From Streptomyces sp. SID486 (GTDB lineage Bacteria > Actinomycetota > Actinomycetes > Streptomycetales > Streptomycetaceae), in NCBI RefSeq assembly GCF_009865385.1, contig NZ_WWJT01000048.1, forward strand, positions 1 to 57,736: 57,736 bases of DNA, given 5' to 3'. A program made the position numbers and the translations under genes. Each line of letters starts with the position of its first letter. Within the stretch, counting starts at the first letter, position 1. The notes below the pieces were generated by a model that was not told the DNA's origin, made no database searches, and was given only the letters and a program-made list of their open reading frames with translations. Shown here piece by piece: positions 1-7,626 of the stretch.

Positions 1-207
1 ATGGACTTGACTCGGCAAGGTGATCCGCGGTGTCCACTCCTTGACTTCCGCAGGAGCCCTTGGGGGCTGGAACATCGGGTGTTCCCCACAGAGCTGGTCG
101 TCGGCGAGCTGGTCACCACCGCCGTCCGCTACGGCGGCGCCCCGGTGGGGCTGCGGCTGATTCGGGATCAACGTCCGATCCGCGAGGTCTCCGATCTGCG
201 GCGTTGA
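1..207 (+). pseudogene. Fragment of an RsbW/SpoIIE-type ATP-binding domain
   Basis: The reading frame carries the N-box region of a histidine-kinase-like ATPase domain (ELVTTAVRYGGAPVGLRLIRD), as in Streptomyces anti-sigma or SpoIIE-phosphatase proteins, where the usual form is ELVTNAxRYG. The N-box Asn, which binds Mg-ATP, is Thr here. The frame stops shortly after a VSD motif, before the G1 and G2 boxes. The fragment touches the window edge, so the 5' part cannot be judged, but the 3' part of the domain is absent. I read it as a decayed remnant. A similarly decayed phosphatase lies at 8790-9330. Confidence 0.55.
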
Positions 208-501
208 ACGCCGAGTGAATCAATATCTGTTCCCGAGGGACCAGTTTTTGGAGGGCCGCGCAATCGGAGTTTTTGCCGCGAAGAGCAGAGTGGAATTATC
301 CAGCGCACACGGGCGGCTTCGGCGTGCTACTGTCTATCTCAGTTGCAGTTGTGGTTCCCAAAACTTCAAGTGCCCTCGCCGGGCTTCTGCCGGGCGGGAG
401 TACTTCTGTATTTCCGGTCATTTCCGGGCGGGGTAATCATCGCGGCGACACGGCGTCCGCGCAGCGCGGACGCCGATGCACTGCCCCGAAGGAGATATGA
501 C
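208..501 (+). promoter_or_regulatory. Leader of cold-shock gene csp1
   Basis: About 290 bases without a supported gene precede csp1. The stretch contains the phrase CAGTTGCAGTTGTGGTTC near 333-351. Related words recur in the leaders of the MerR-like gene and of csp2. A perfect GC hairpin lies at 451-475 (10-bp stem, loop GCAGC), a few bases before the ribosome binding site AAGGAG at about 489-494. A long 5' UTR with structure next to the start is typical of bacterial csp mRNAs. A cold-responsive function is inferred. Confidence 0.5.
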
Positions 502-705
502 ATGGCTACTGGTACCGTGAAGTGGTTCAACGCAGAAAAGGGCTTCGGCTTCATCGAGCAGGACGGTGGCGGCGCCGACGTGTTCGCCCACTACTCGAAC
601 ATCGCCGCGCAGGGCTTCCGTGAGCTGCTCGAGGGCCAGAAGGTGAGCTTCGACATCGCGCAGGGCCAGAAGGGCCCGACGGCCGAGAACATCGTTCCCG
701 CCTGA
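502..705 (+). CDS. csp: Cold-shock protein (CspA family)
   Basis: A 67-residue protein forming one cold-shock domain, an OB-fold that binds single-stranded RNA and DNA and acts as an RNA chaperone. The start [18 protein letters not shown] contains RNP1 (KGFGFI), and DVFAHYS supplies RNP2. Length and ending (ENIVPA) are standard for Streptomyces. The ATG follows AAGGAG at about 8 bases. A terminator lies 18 bases downstream, so the gene is monocistronic. It shares a locus with an RNA helicase and a second, close Csp paralogue (5178-5381), consistent with a shared role in unwinding RNA at low temperature. Confidence 0.95.
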   Translation: MATGTVKWFNAEKGFGFIEQDGGGADVFAHYSNIAAQGFRELLEGQKVSFDIAQGQKGPTAENIVPA

Positions 706-723
706 CGCTCACGCGCAATCCGT

Positions 724-761
724 AGCTGGGGCCCGCATCCCTCGGGGTGCGGGCCCCAGCT
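724..761 (+). terminator. Intrinsic terminator after csp1
   Basis: A 14-bp perfect outer stem (AGCTGGGGCCCGCA with its complement) encloses a short, partly paired CCC/GGG stem. There is no U-tract, as is common in Streptomyces. Confidence 0.75.
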
Positions 762-1050
762 GCACGCGTATCCCGCAGCGGCTTTCACCCGCGGGACGGC
801 CCGGCGGAATCCGCAGTACCACCACAAGCGGTTCCTCCCCCAGGGTGCAGGCGCATCCTGAAGCGCTGCATCGCAGCGGGCGCCCGGATCTCAAGGTCCC
901 CATCGCGTCACCCATTTCAGCACCTGTGCCCACGGATGTTTCCGCCGGCCGGCTCTGCTTTCTTTTGTCACCGGTCCATACTTGTAATTCTCCATGCCAT
1001 TCGCCGCGGCGGGAATTCCTTGATATGTGCCACATCGAGGAAGGTTCCGC

Positions 1051-2535
1051 ATGAACCGCACGTACACGAACGACCGCTCCGCCCGCGCCCGTGCCGCCGC
1101 CGGAAGTGGCGCCGGCGGCCATGGCTCGCGGGCACCGCGTCGTACCGGCGGGCCCGTCCGCTCCGGCGGTCACGGCCGTAGGCCCGCCGCAGTGCAAGGT
1201 GAGTTCGCGCTGCCCAGGACGATCACCCCCGCGCTGCCCGCCGTCGAGGGCTTCGCCGATCTCGACATGCCCGAGCAGCTGCTGGCCGAACTCGGCAGGC
1301 AGGGTGTGACCGCACCGTTCCCCATCCAGGGAGCGACGCTGCCGAACTCCCTGGCGGGCCGTGACGTCCTCGGCCGCGGCCGCACCGGTTCCGGCAAGAC
1401 CCTGGCCTTCGGCCTCGCCCTGCTCGCGCGTACCGCTGGGCAGCGTGCTGAGCCCCGTCAGCCGCTGGGGCTGATCCTCGTACCCACGCGTGAGCTGGCA
1501 CAGCAGGTGACCGACGCGCTGACCCCGTACGCCCGCTCCGTGCGACTGCGGCTGGCCACGGTGGTGGGCGGCATGTCGATCGGCAGGCAGGCCGGCGCGC
1601 TGCGCGGCGGAGCCGAGGTCGTGGTCGCGACCCCGGGCCGGCTCAAGGATCTCATCGACCGTGGCGACTGCCGGCTGCACCACGTGGGCATCACCGTGCT
1701 GGACGAGGCCGACCAGATGGCTGACATGGGCTTCATGCCCCAGGTCACCACGCTGCTCGACCAGGTGCGCCCGGAGGGGCAGCGGATGCTGTTCTCCGCC
1801 ACCCTGGACCGCAACGTCGACCTGCTGGTACGCCGCTACCTGACCGACCCCGTCGTGCATTCGGTCGACCCGTCGGCCGGTGCGGTCACGACGATGGAGC
1901 ACCACGTCCTGCACGTCCACGGCGCCGACAAGCACGCCGCCACGACCGAGATCGCCGCCCGCGACGGCCGCGTGATCATGTTCCTGGACACCAAGCACGC
2001 CGTCGACCGGCTGACTCAGGACCTGCTCAACAGCGGGGTGCGGGCCGCCGCGCTGCACGGCGGCAAGTCGCAGCCCCAGCGCACCCGCACGCTGGCGCAG
2101 TTCAAGACGGGGCACGTCACCGTGCTGGTGGCGACCAACGTCGCGGCGCGCGGCATCCACGTCGACAACCTCGACCTGGTCGTCAACGTCGATCCGCCGA
2201 CCGACCACAAGGACTACCTCCACCGCGGCGGCCGTACCGCCCGCGCCGGCGAGTCCGGCAGCGTCGTCACCCTGGTCACGCCGAACCAGCGCCGAGGCAT
2301 GGTCCGCCTGATGGCGGACGCCGGAATCCGGCCGCAGACCACCCAGATCCGCTCGGGCGACGAGGCCCTGAGCCGGATCACCGGCGCCCAGGCTCCGTCC
2401 GGCATCCCGGTCGTCATCACCGCACCGGTGGTCGAACGCCCCAAGCGCAGCGCCACCTCCCGGGGCCGCCGTCGCCCCGCCTCGGCGAACAGGCGCAATC
2501 CCGGGCGCCAGTCCGGCTTCGGCGCGGTGGCCTAG
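1051..2535 (+). CDS. DEAD-box ATP-dependent RNA helicase
   Basis: A 494-residue helicase with the full motif set: I RTGSGKT, Ia PTRELAQQ, Ib TPGR, II DEAD (VLDEADQMADMGF), III SAT, V ATNVAARGIH and VI HRGGRTARAG. The N-terminus is a short basic, Gly-rich segment and the C-terminus another basic tail, both usual for actinobacterial RNA-binding helicases. I chose ATG 1051 because GAGGAAGG sits just upstream; an earlier in-frame ATG at 1027 has no such site. The enzyme remodels RNA using ATP, probably assisting ribosome assembly or mRNA turnover in the cold, given the neighbouring csp genes. Confidence 0.93.
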   Translation: MNRTYTNDRSARARAAAGSGAGGHGSRAPRRTGGPVRSGGHGRRPAAVQGEFALPRTITPALPAVEGFADLDMPEQLLAELGRQGVTAPFPIQGATLPNSLAGRDVLGRGRTGSGKTLAFGLALLARTAGQRAEPRQPLGLILVPTRELAQQVTDALTPYARSVRLRLATVVGGMSIGRQAGALRGGAEVVVATPGRLKDLIDRGDCRLHHVGITVLDEADQMADMGFMPQVTTLLDQVRPEGQRMLFSATLDRNVDLLVRRYLTDPVVHSVDPSAGAVTTMEHHVLHVHGADKHAATTEIAARDGRVIMFLDTKHAVDRLTQDLLNSGVRAAALHGGKSQPQRTRTLAQFKTGHVTVLVATNVAARGIHVDNLDLVVNVDPPTDHKDYLHRGGRTARAGESGSVVTLVTPNQRRGMVRLMADAGIRPQTTQIRSGDEALSRITGAQAPSGIPVVITAPVVERPKRSATSRGRRRPASANRRNPGRQSGFGAVA

Positions 2536-2581
2536 AACTTTCGTGATCAGGGAGCCGGCCCACCTCTGCAGGAGGCACCTT

Positions 2582-3101
2582 TTGACGCTGATCCAGACAC
2601 AGTCCTTGCCCGGCGGACGCCGACCCCGCGCACAGGACAGCGGTGGGGGTCATGGACGCGGCCGGACCGCAGGTCTGTGACGACATGAGCGTCGAGGTGA
2701 CGCCGGCCGTCATGGCCGCCGCCCGCACGGTCCGACTGGTCGTCTGCGACCAGGACGGCCGGTGCACCGGACTGGTCACCCATGCCGAACTCGCCGCCGT
2801 CCGTGACCGCTCCGACCACACGGACCGGGTCCGCCTGCGCGACATCCTCGGCGAACACGGTTCGTTCGCCTCACCCGTGATCACGATGGCCGAAGCCGAG
2901 CACGCGATGCGCACCCGTCGGCTCGGTGTCCTGCCGGTGGTCGACGAGCAAGGCAGCGCCCTGGGTATCCCCGCCCTCTCCCGCCGAAACACCTCGCCCC
3001 TGGGCGGACCGTTCTCTCCTTCTCCCTGTGAGGCCACATGCGCTGCGTCATCGCCCGCTTCCCCTTCGAGCTCACCAAGGGCGGCGTGCTGGAATCGATG
3101 A
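2582..3101 (+). pseudogene. CBS-domain protein, probably frameshifted at both ends
   Basis: The middle part (from GTG 2643) reads as a paired CBS-domain protein: MDAAGPQVCDDMSVEV, VVCDQDGRCTGLVTHAEL, then VITMAEAEHAMRTRRLGVLP and VVDEQG. Such proteins usually bind adenosine nucleotides. Two signs of breakage are visible. A TTG at 2582 has a perfect AGGAGG just upstream and opens MTLIQTQSLPGG-like sequence, but in a different frame. At the other end the frame runs past the domain into 25 low-complexity residues overlapping the next gene, whereas another frame would stop at 3031. The gene may instead start at GTG 2643 and be intact; sequencing error is also possible. Confidence 0.55.
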
Positions 3102-3346
3102 AGGGCATCAAGCCCGAACCGGTCACCGGCGAATCGGTGATCATCGGCCGCCGCCACTACCCCGTCAAGCAGGTCGGCCAGGTCCTCACACGCCAGGACC
3201 GCCGTGACTTCAGCGCCACCGAAGTCCTGCGGGCCATGGCTGCGCTCGGCTTCACCTGCCGCGCCGTTCCCGAGGCAGCACCCCTGGGCATTCCCGGCCC
3301 GGTGCGGCACGCCTCCGCGATGCCCGGCACCCCCGTCACGACCTGA
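3038..3346 (+). CDS. Conserved small protein of the cold-shock locus
   Basis: A 102-residue protein beginning MRCVIARFPFELTKGGVLES, with the basic stretch VIIGRRHYPVKQVGQVLTRQ and a helix-rich remainder (RDFSATEVLRAMAALGFTC). GTGAGG sits upstream of the ATG at a workable distance. I recognise the type as a conserved Streptomyces hypothetical found near DEAD-box helicase and csp genes; that is from memory of the family and gives no function. A strong terminator follows after 36 bases, so it closes the helicase-CBS transcription unit. Confidence 0.75.
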   Translation: MRCVIARFPFELTKGGVLESMKGIKPEPVTGESVIIGRRHYPVKQVGQVLTRQDRRDFSATEVLRAMAALGFTCRAVPEAAPLGIPGPVRHASAMPGTPVTT

Positions 3347-3382
3347 TCGGGTAAACAGACACGAGCCGACACCTGAGCAGCA

Positions 3383-3418
3383 GTGCGGGCCCGACCGGTA
3401 CGCCGGTCGGGCCCGCAC
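3383..3418 (+). terminator. Intrinsic terminator closing the helicase unit
   Basis: A perfect 16-bp inverted repeat (GTGCGGGCCCGACCGG and complement) with the loop TACG. Confidence 0.9.
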
Positions 3419-3889
3419 CGTGTGCAGCGGGTTCCCGTCACCGCTGCCCCGCAGGATCCGGGTGACATCGAAGTGCAGACGCGTGGGCGGCCCGTCCTCC
3501 TTCACGGGGGCGTCGAAGACGGCGGGCGAACTCGCCCAAGTGAGCGGAATCCCCCAGCACAGCCGACACCCTCTGCCGCCACACCGCTTCGGCAGCCGGC
3601 CACCGGTGATGACAGCGCCACCGGTGACCGCGGCCAGGGACATCTGGTTGTTCTGGCCGGACTCCACGAGACGCAGTGTCGGCCGGTGCCGCCGACGGCA
3701 GCCGCGGCGCAGGCGGCGACGTCGCGCCCGACCCGACATGCCACGCGGTGGTGGGTCACTGTGAGAGCCGGCCAGAACCTCGCAGCTCCTTGAACCATGG
3801 GGACCGGTCGAGGCGGACTGGTCGAGGCGGACCGGTCGAGGCGGAGTACCTCATCCTCCAGCGCGCGGAAATCTGTACTCGCTGGAGTA
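3419..3889. other. No supported gene
   Basis: Open frames on both strands lack start sites, recognisable domains or coding-like composition. A short tandem GGTCGAGGCGGACT/C repeat is visible at about 3806-3845. Nothing else is supported. Confidence 0.5.
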
Positions 3890-4590
3890 GACATTGGCCG
3901 ACGCTGTGGTTAAGGTTTCTGTCGTAGCCGAGATCAGGAGAGGCCCGGCAGAGATGAACTGCCGAGCAGCAGTAAGCAGTTGCAGTTGGCATGACGGTGC
4001 GGTGGTGGAGTTCCGAAGCCAGAGTGGTCGCAGGACGGCGACGGGACTGACAACCGGACCGGGTGGCCCGCAGTGATCAGGGGCCGCCACGAGCAGTACC
4101 GCAGTGGCGGTACCGGTAAGTGAAGGTTCGCAGTACCCAGCAGTGAAGTCAGTGAGCAGTACCTCGGTGAAGGCGTCGGCTGCGGGCGCGCGCACCGGGA
4201 AGTTCGGCAGTGGGGTTCCCAGCCAGAGCAGACGCAGGACGGGCGACGGGGCCGGCTGTCGAAGCGTGGCAGCTGTTCGAGGCCACGAGTGGTTCGCGGT
4301 GTCAGCAGTTGCAGTTTCCGTCGGTGAGTAGCCGATCAAGAGGGAAGAACGGAGGAGCCGAGCGCCATCAGGATCGCCCGGGTGGAAGCCTTGGACCCGG
4401 GTACCGCAGGACATCGATAGTGAGGTGGTCTCCGGTCGAGCAACCGCGATCCCCGCGCCCCCGACAGCGTCTCCGTCGGGTCCGCGGAAACACAGGGCCG
4501 GTGCAGTATCAGGGCCGGCAGATGGTGTAGTAGTTCCTTCGGGGCCCTGGTGCCGGTACGGCGCCAGGGCCCCTCCACGCGTTCCAGAGA
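3890..4590 (+). promoter_or_regulatory. Long putative leader RNA of the MerR-like gene
   Basis: Some 700 bases between the helicase unit and the MerR-like gene have no credible coding frame but look non-random. The pentamer GCAGT recurs many times, and GCAGTTGCAGTT occurs at about 3976-3987 and again, in part, near 4304-4315. Two related blocks (GTTCCGAAGCCAGAGTGGTCGCAGGACGG-like at about 4010, GTTCCCAGCCAGAGCAGACGCAGGACGG-like at about 4215) look like diverged copies. Similar words occur in the csp1 leader. The stretch ends in a terminator-like hairpin just before the start codon. A structured regulatory leader or independent ncRNA is inferred. Confidence 0.45.
4541..4573 (+). terminator. 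Terminator-like hairpin just upstream of the MerR-like start
   Basis: A 14-bp stem (GGGGCCCTGGTGCC with GGCGCCAGGGCCCC, one G-T pair, loop GGTAC) ends 23 bases before ATG 4597. Its position suits an attenuator or an RBS-proximal switch better than termination of an upstream gene, since none ends nearby. Confidence 0.6.
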
Positions 4591-4596
4591 GGTGCG

Positions 4597-4935
4597 ATGA
4601 CAGCAGACGACACGTTCGGCCGTCTCGATGACGACGACTACCCCGCCTACACCATGGGCCGGGCCGCCGAGATGCTCGGCACCACACAGGGCTTCCTGCG
4701 CGCCATCGGCGAAGCCCGCCTCATCACCCCGCTGCGCTCCGCGGGCGGACACCGCCGCTACTCCCGCTACCAGCTGCGCATCGCCGCCCGCGCCCGGGAA
4801 CTCGTCGACCACGGCACCCCCATCGAGGCCGCCTGCCGCATCATCATTCTCGAAGACCAGCTCGAGGAATCCCAGCGCCTCAACGCCGAATACCGCCGCG
4901 CCACCGAATCGGCGGACCCGACCGCAGCAGCGTGA
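4597..4935 (+). CDS. MerR/BldC-like DNA-binding regulator
   Basis: A 112-residue protein with a winged-helix HTH of the MerR type: YTMGRAAEMLGTTQGFLRAI (helix-turn-helix), then the wing SAGGHRRYSRYQL. A helical segment (ARELVDHGTPIEAACRII) and a coiled-coil tail (LEDQLEESQRLNAEYRRATE) suit dimerisation. There is no ligand domain. AGAGAGG precedes the ATG. It lies between two csp genes and behind the long leader, so it probably belongs to the cold-shock locus as a regulator; its targets are unknown. The hairpin at 4541-4573 suggests control at RNA level. Confidence 0.85.
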   Translation: MTADDTFGRLDDDDYPAYTMGRAAEMLGTTQGFLRAIGEARLITPLRSAGGHRRYSRYQLRIAARARELVDHGTPIEAACRIIILEDQLEESQRLNAEYRRATESADPTAAA

Positions 4936-5066
4936 GACGAGCGTGCCCGTCCGCGTCGGCGGGCACCGCACGCATGGTCTGCCGTGCGATGTGATCGTTT
5001 CCTGTGGTGACGCGGCGTGTGGGCGTGTAGCGTCTGCGTCAGCTGTCGTGGTTCGGAACCCCCCTT

Positions 5067-5094
5067 GCCCACGCCTTGGGTGTGGGCGTTTTGC
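5067..5094 (+). terminator. Terminator/attenuator in the csp2 leader
   Basis: GCCCACGCC and GGTGTGGGC form a 9-bp stem with one G-T pair and a 3-base loop, followed by GTTTTG. It may end the MerR-like transcript, or act as an attenuator in the csp2 leader, since the leader word CAGCTGTCGTGGTTCGG at about 5040-5056 lies just before it. Confidence 0.65.
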
Positions 5095-5177
5095 TGTGCT
5101 GTGCCGCAGGGACCAGGGCGATCACCTCTGCCTTCCACAGGAAGTGGTAGGCGTTCATCGACTGGAAGGCGTCAGAC

Positions 5178-5381
5178 ATGGCGACGGGAACTGTGAAGTG
5201 GTTCAACGCGGAGAAGGGTTTCGGTTTCATCGCCCAGGACGGCGGCGGCCCGGATGTCTTCGCGCACTACTCCGCGATCAACTCCACGGGATTTCGTGAG
5301 CTCCAGGAGGGCCAGGCCGTGACGTTCGACGTCACCCAGGGCCAGAAGGGTCCGCAGGCCGAGAACATCACCCCGGCCTGA
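5178..5381 (+). CDS. csp: Cold-shock protein (CspA family), second paralogue
   Basis: A 67-residue single cold-shock domain, nearly identical to csp1 over its first half. RNP1 is KGFGFI and RNP2 is DVFAHYS; differences include [10 protein letters not shown] and the ending ENITPA. It is an RNA chaperone of the CspA type. The ATG at 5178 follows a weak GGAAGG. The ~240-base leader contains a terminator-like hairpin (5067-5094). A strong terminator lies downstream (5490-5529). The two csp copies probably arose by duplication of the locus core. Confidence 0.95.
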   Translation: MATGTVKWFNAEKGFGFIAQDGGGPDVFAHYSAINSTGFRELQEGQAVTFDVTQGQKGPQAENITPA

Positions 5382-5489
5382 CCTCACAGACCCGCCCGAG
5401 GGATCGCGCACACCGCGTCCGGTGAGCGCCGCCTGTGTGGGCTTCACCGCCCACCGGGCGAAGCGCCTGCTCTCGTGCAGGGCGTGCAC

Positions 5490-5529
5490 GATCAGGGGCC
5501 GCGCAGCCATTGCTGCGCGGCCCCTGATC
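5490..5529 (+). terminator. Intrinsic terminator after csp2
   Basis: A perfect 18-bp inverted repeat from GATCAGGGGCC to its complement, loop CATT. Confidence 0.9.
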
Positions 5530-5645
5530 TGTTGAGACGGGTGTGACCTCGGCCGAACTTCCTGACCTCGGTTGCTTCGAGCGTCGTCCGGTTCGGGCGC
5601 CGCATGCCCTGCGCCTCCGTGCGCGCAGTTCGGAGCAGTAGACGG

Positions 5646-6137
5646 TCAGGTGCTCGTCCAGGCGGCGAGGAAGGCTTGCCGTCCATCCGGATCGTCCCAT
5701 CTGCGGTCCGCATGCAGAACACGCCAGGCGGTGAGCTCGAGATCTCGGAGCCACAGCTCGCCGACGACCTGTGTCTTGAGGTCGGGCACATGGTCGGACC
5801 CGGCGAGGGCTTGACCGATCACCTCCCCGGCCGCCACGCGCCGGGACGGAGTCATCTCATCGACGGCCGAGAGGATGTGCCTGGCCAGGGCGGCTCCCTC
5901 TCCTTCCGGAGAACGCAGCACCTGGGCCTTCATGTCGACCAGTAGCAGGTACGCGGTGCCCGACGCCCTCCACAGGCTCGACCAGAAGCGTTCGCCTGCC
6001 TCGGTGGGGGCGGGCAGCGCGGCCAGCAGCCCGAGGAGATGACCGGTGGCCGCATGGCATCGACGGGGCTGGAGTTCACGCGGTGGCGAGCCGGACTCGC
6101 CGAACCGGTCAAGCCTGAGTTGTGTGGCTGGCTCCAT
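5646..6137 (-). CDS. Hypothetical protein
   Basis: A 163-residue frame with plausible protein composition: a helical core (VAAGEVIGQALAG, VVGELWLRDLELTAWRVLHA), an aromatic-rich stretch (RFWSSLWRASGTAYLLLVDM) and a C-terminal RQAFLAAWTST. No family is recognised and no strong ribosome binding site precedes the ATG. It lies between the csp2 terminator and the left end of an IS5-family element, which begins 70 bases upstream of its start, so its promoter region may have been replaced. It could be a true accessory gene or a remnant. Confidence 0.45.
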   Translation of the reverse strand: MEPATQLRLDRFGESGSPPRELQPRRCHAATGHLLGLLAALPAPTEAGERFWSSLWRASGTAYLLLVDMKAQVLRSPEGEGAALARHILSAVDEMTPSRRVAAGEVIGQALAGSDHVPDLKTQVVGELWLRDLELTAWRVLHADRRWDDPDGRQAFLAAWTST

Positions 6138-6283
6138 GCCGGAATGGTCCCCGCCGCACTGATCGCGGGGACACCTGCCTTCCGCGCCACAGGGTCGGTG
6201 TCCTGAGAGGGCGGTAAGTGACGTGATGTCCGTTTCGAGCTCTCGAGTGGGACTGTCGGGCCGGTCCCGACCTGATCTTGCGG

Positions 6284-6706
6284 CTACGACTGCGGCCTGG
6301 TGAACAAGCCCTGCTCGGGCTCGGTGAGGATTCCGCGTTCGACCAGCCGCTTGAGCTTCAGCCGGACGTTGTTGACGTTGTTGGGTGCGATTTCGAGGTC
6401 TATCGCCTCGCAGACCGCCCGGGCCCGCAGTGGAGCGTCGGCTGCGGCGAACACCGCCATGATCTGCTGGTAGGCCGGATGGCCCGGCAGCTTCGCGGGC
6501 GGCGGCGTGGGCGGGGCCTGCTCGGGCAGTGCCAGCAGCGTCTTGCGGGTGATGCGCACCTCTTCGGCGGCTCGGGCGAACTCCTCCAGTTGCACGGTGA
6601 GTTCCGTGAAGCGTGTGCGCACGGCATCGGCCTGCGCGGCGAGGTCACGCTCCTGCTCCTCCAGGCGGACGAGGACCGCTCCCAGAGTGAGGTCGTCGTT
6701 GTTCAC
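6284..6706 (-). CDS. IS-borne accessory protein: coiled coil plus winged helix
   Basis: About 140 residues from GTG 6706. The start overlaps the transposase stop in a GTGA arrangement, so translation would be coupled. The N-terminal half is a coiled coil (VRLEEQERDLAAQADAVRTR, then QLEEFARAAEEVRITRKTLL). After a Pro-rich linker comes a domain with winged-helix character (AYQQIMAVFAAADAPLRARA, then NNVRLKLKRLVERGILTEPE, ending GLFTRPQ). It resembles a DNA-binding or complex-forming partner for the transposase; the role is inferred. The same 3' sequence is preserved at the end of the deleted copy near 8650-8700. Confidence 0.6.
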   Translation of the reverse strand: MNNDDLTLGAVLVRLEEQERDLAAQADAVRTRFTELTVQLEEFARAAEEVRITRKTLLALPEQAPPTPPPAKLPGHPAYQQIMAVFAAADAPLRARAVCEAIDLEIAPNNVNNVRLKLKRLVERGILTEPEQGLFTRPQS

Positions 6707-7552
6707 GCGCCGCGCCAGGTGGGGGTGGAGGTCGCCGTGAGCATCCTGGACAGCCGATCGCTTACGGCCCAGTACACCCTCGACTCCGCGGAGGCGGGCC
6801 GGTGTTCGTAGTCGCGGACCAGTCTGCGGTGCAGTATCAAGATCCCGTTTACCTGCTCCACCCGCCACCGGATCGGCTGCGGCACGAACCCGCTCGTCGC
6901 AGGGTTGCGCTCGACGACTTCGACGTCAATGCCGACCTTCCTGCCGTGGCCCACGACGGCGGTCTTGAGCCCCTGGTCGACCAGGGCCTTCTCAACCGTG
7001 TCGGTATCCGCGGCGACCTTGTCCACCAAGGCGATGTCGGCGGCGTTGTCGTGCGCCGAGGCGGCCAGCACCACCACCGCGATCACCAGGCCGAGTACGT
7101 CAACCTCCAGGCCGGCCCGGGACTTTTTTTGCCGCGCCCCTTCCGGTGGTGACGGCCGGCACCCCGGCGGCCGCGTGCACGCTCTGGGTGTCGAGACCAC
7201 CAGGCTCGGGTCCGCCTTGCGGCCCCGGCTCTCGCGGACCTGCCGGCGCAGCAGGTCATGGATGGTCTGGTCGGTGCCGTCGTCGCGCCACTTGTAGAAG
7301 TAGTACTTCACCGCGCCGGCCGGGGGGCAGGTCGTGCGAGAGGTAGTCCCACTGGCAGCCCGTACGGGACTGGTAAAGGATCGCGTTGACGATCTCCCGC
7401 ATCTCGTAGGCGCCCTGAGGGCCGCTGACCGACGGGTGCTGGGCCTTCCAGGAGGCGATGACCGGCTCGATCAGGGCCTACCGCTCATCGGACACGTCGC
7501 TCTTGTAAGGCTGGCGGTCACTTACGAAAAACACTCCAGCACGACAGAACAC
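6703..7552 (-). pseudogene. IS5-family transposase, multiply disrupted
   Basis: Homology to an IS5-type DDE transposase is clear: YKSDVSDERW-type N-terminus, [60 protein letters not shown] and ending TSTPTWRGA. It is broken at least three times. The W of DERW is TAG (7478-7480); the deleted copy has TGG. An extra base in a G run near 7322-7327 shifts frame before KYYFY. A missing base near 7194 destroys the SLVVIDTQSV segment that carries the first catalytic Asp, and frame is recovered about 35 codons later. No ATG or GTG is present at the expected MSDRQPY start in either copy. It cannot be active. Confidence 0.85.
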
Positions 7553-7626
7553 TCTGATCAGCCCCGATGCGCCTGCGCCACACGTTCCAGCGATGACGAA
7601 CGCAGCATCACGTCACATACCGCCCT

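Noticed and set aside
709..2223. Long minus-strand frame opposite the DEAD-box helicase
   Set aside because: Antisense shadow; helicase motifs are complete on the plus strand.
3750..3850. Possible CRISPR-like tandem repeat (GGTCGAGGCGGACT/C)
   Set aside because: Only three short units without spacers of uniform length, and no cas genes anywhere in the window.
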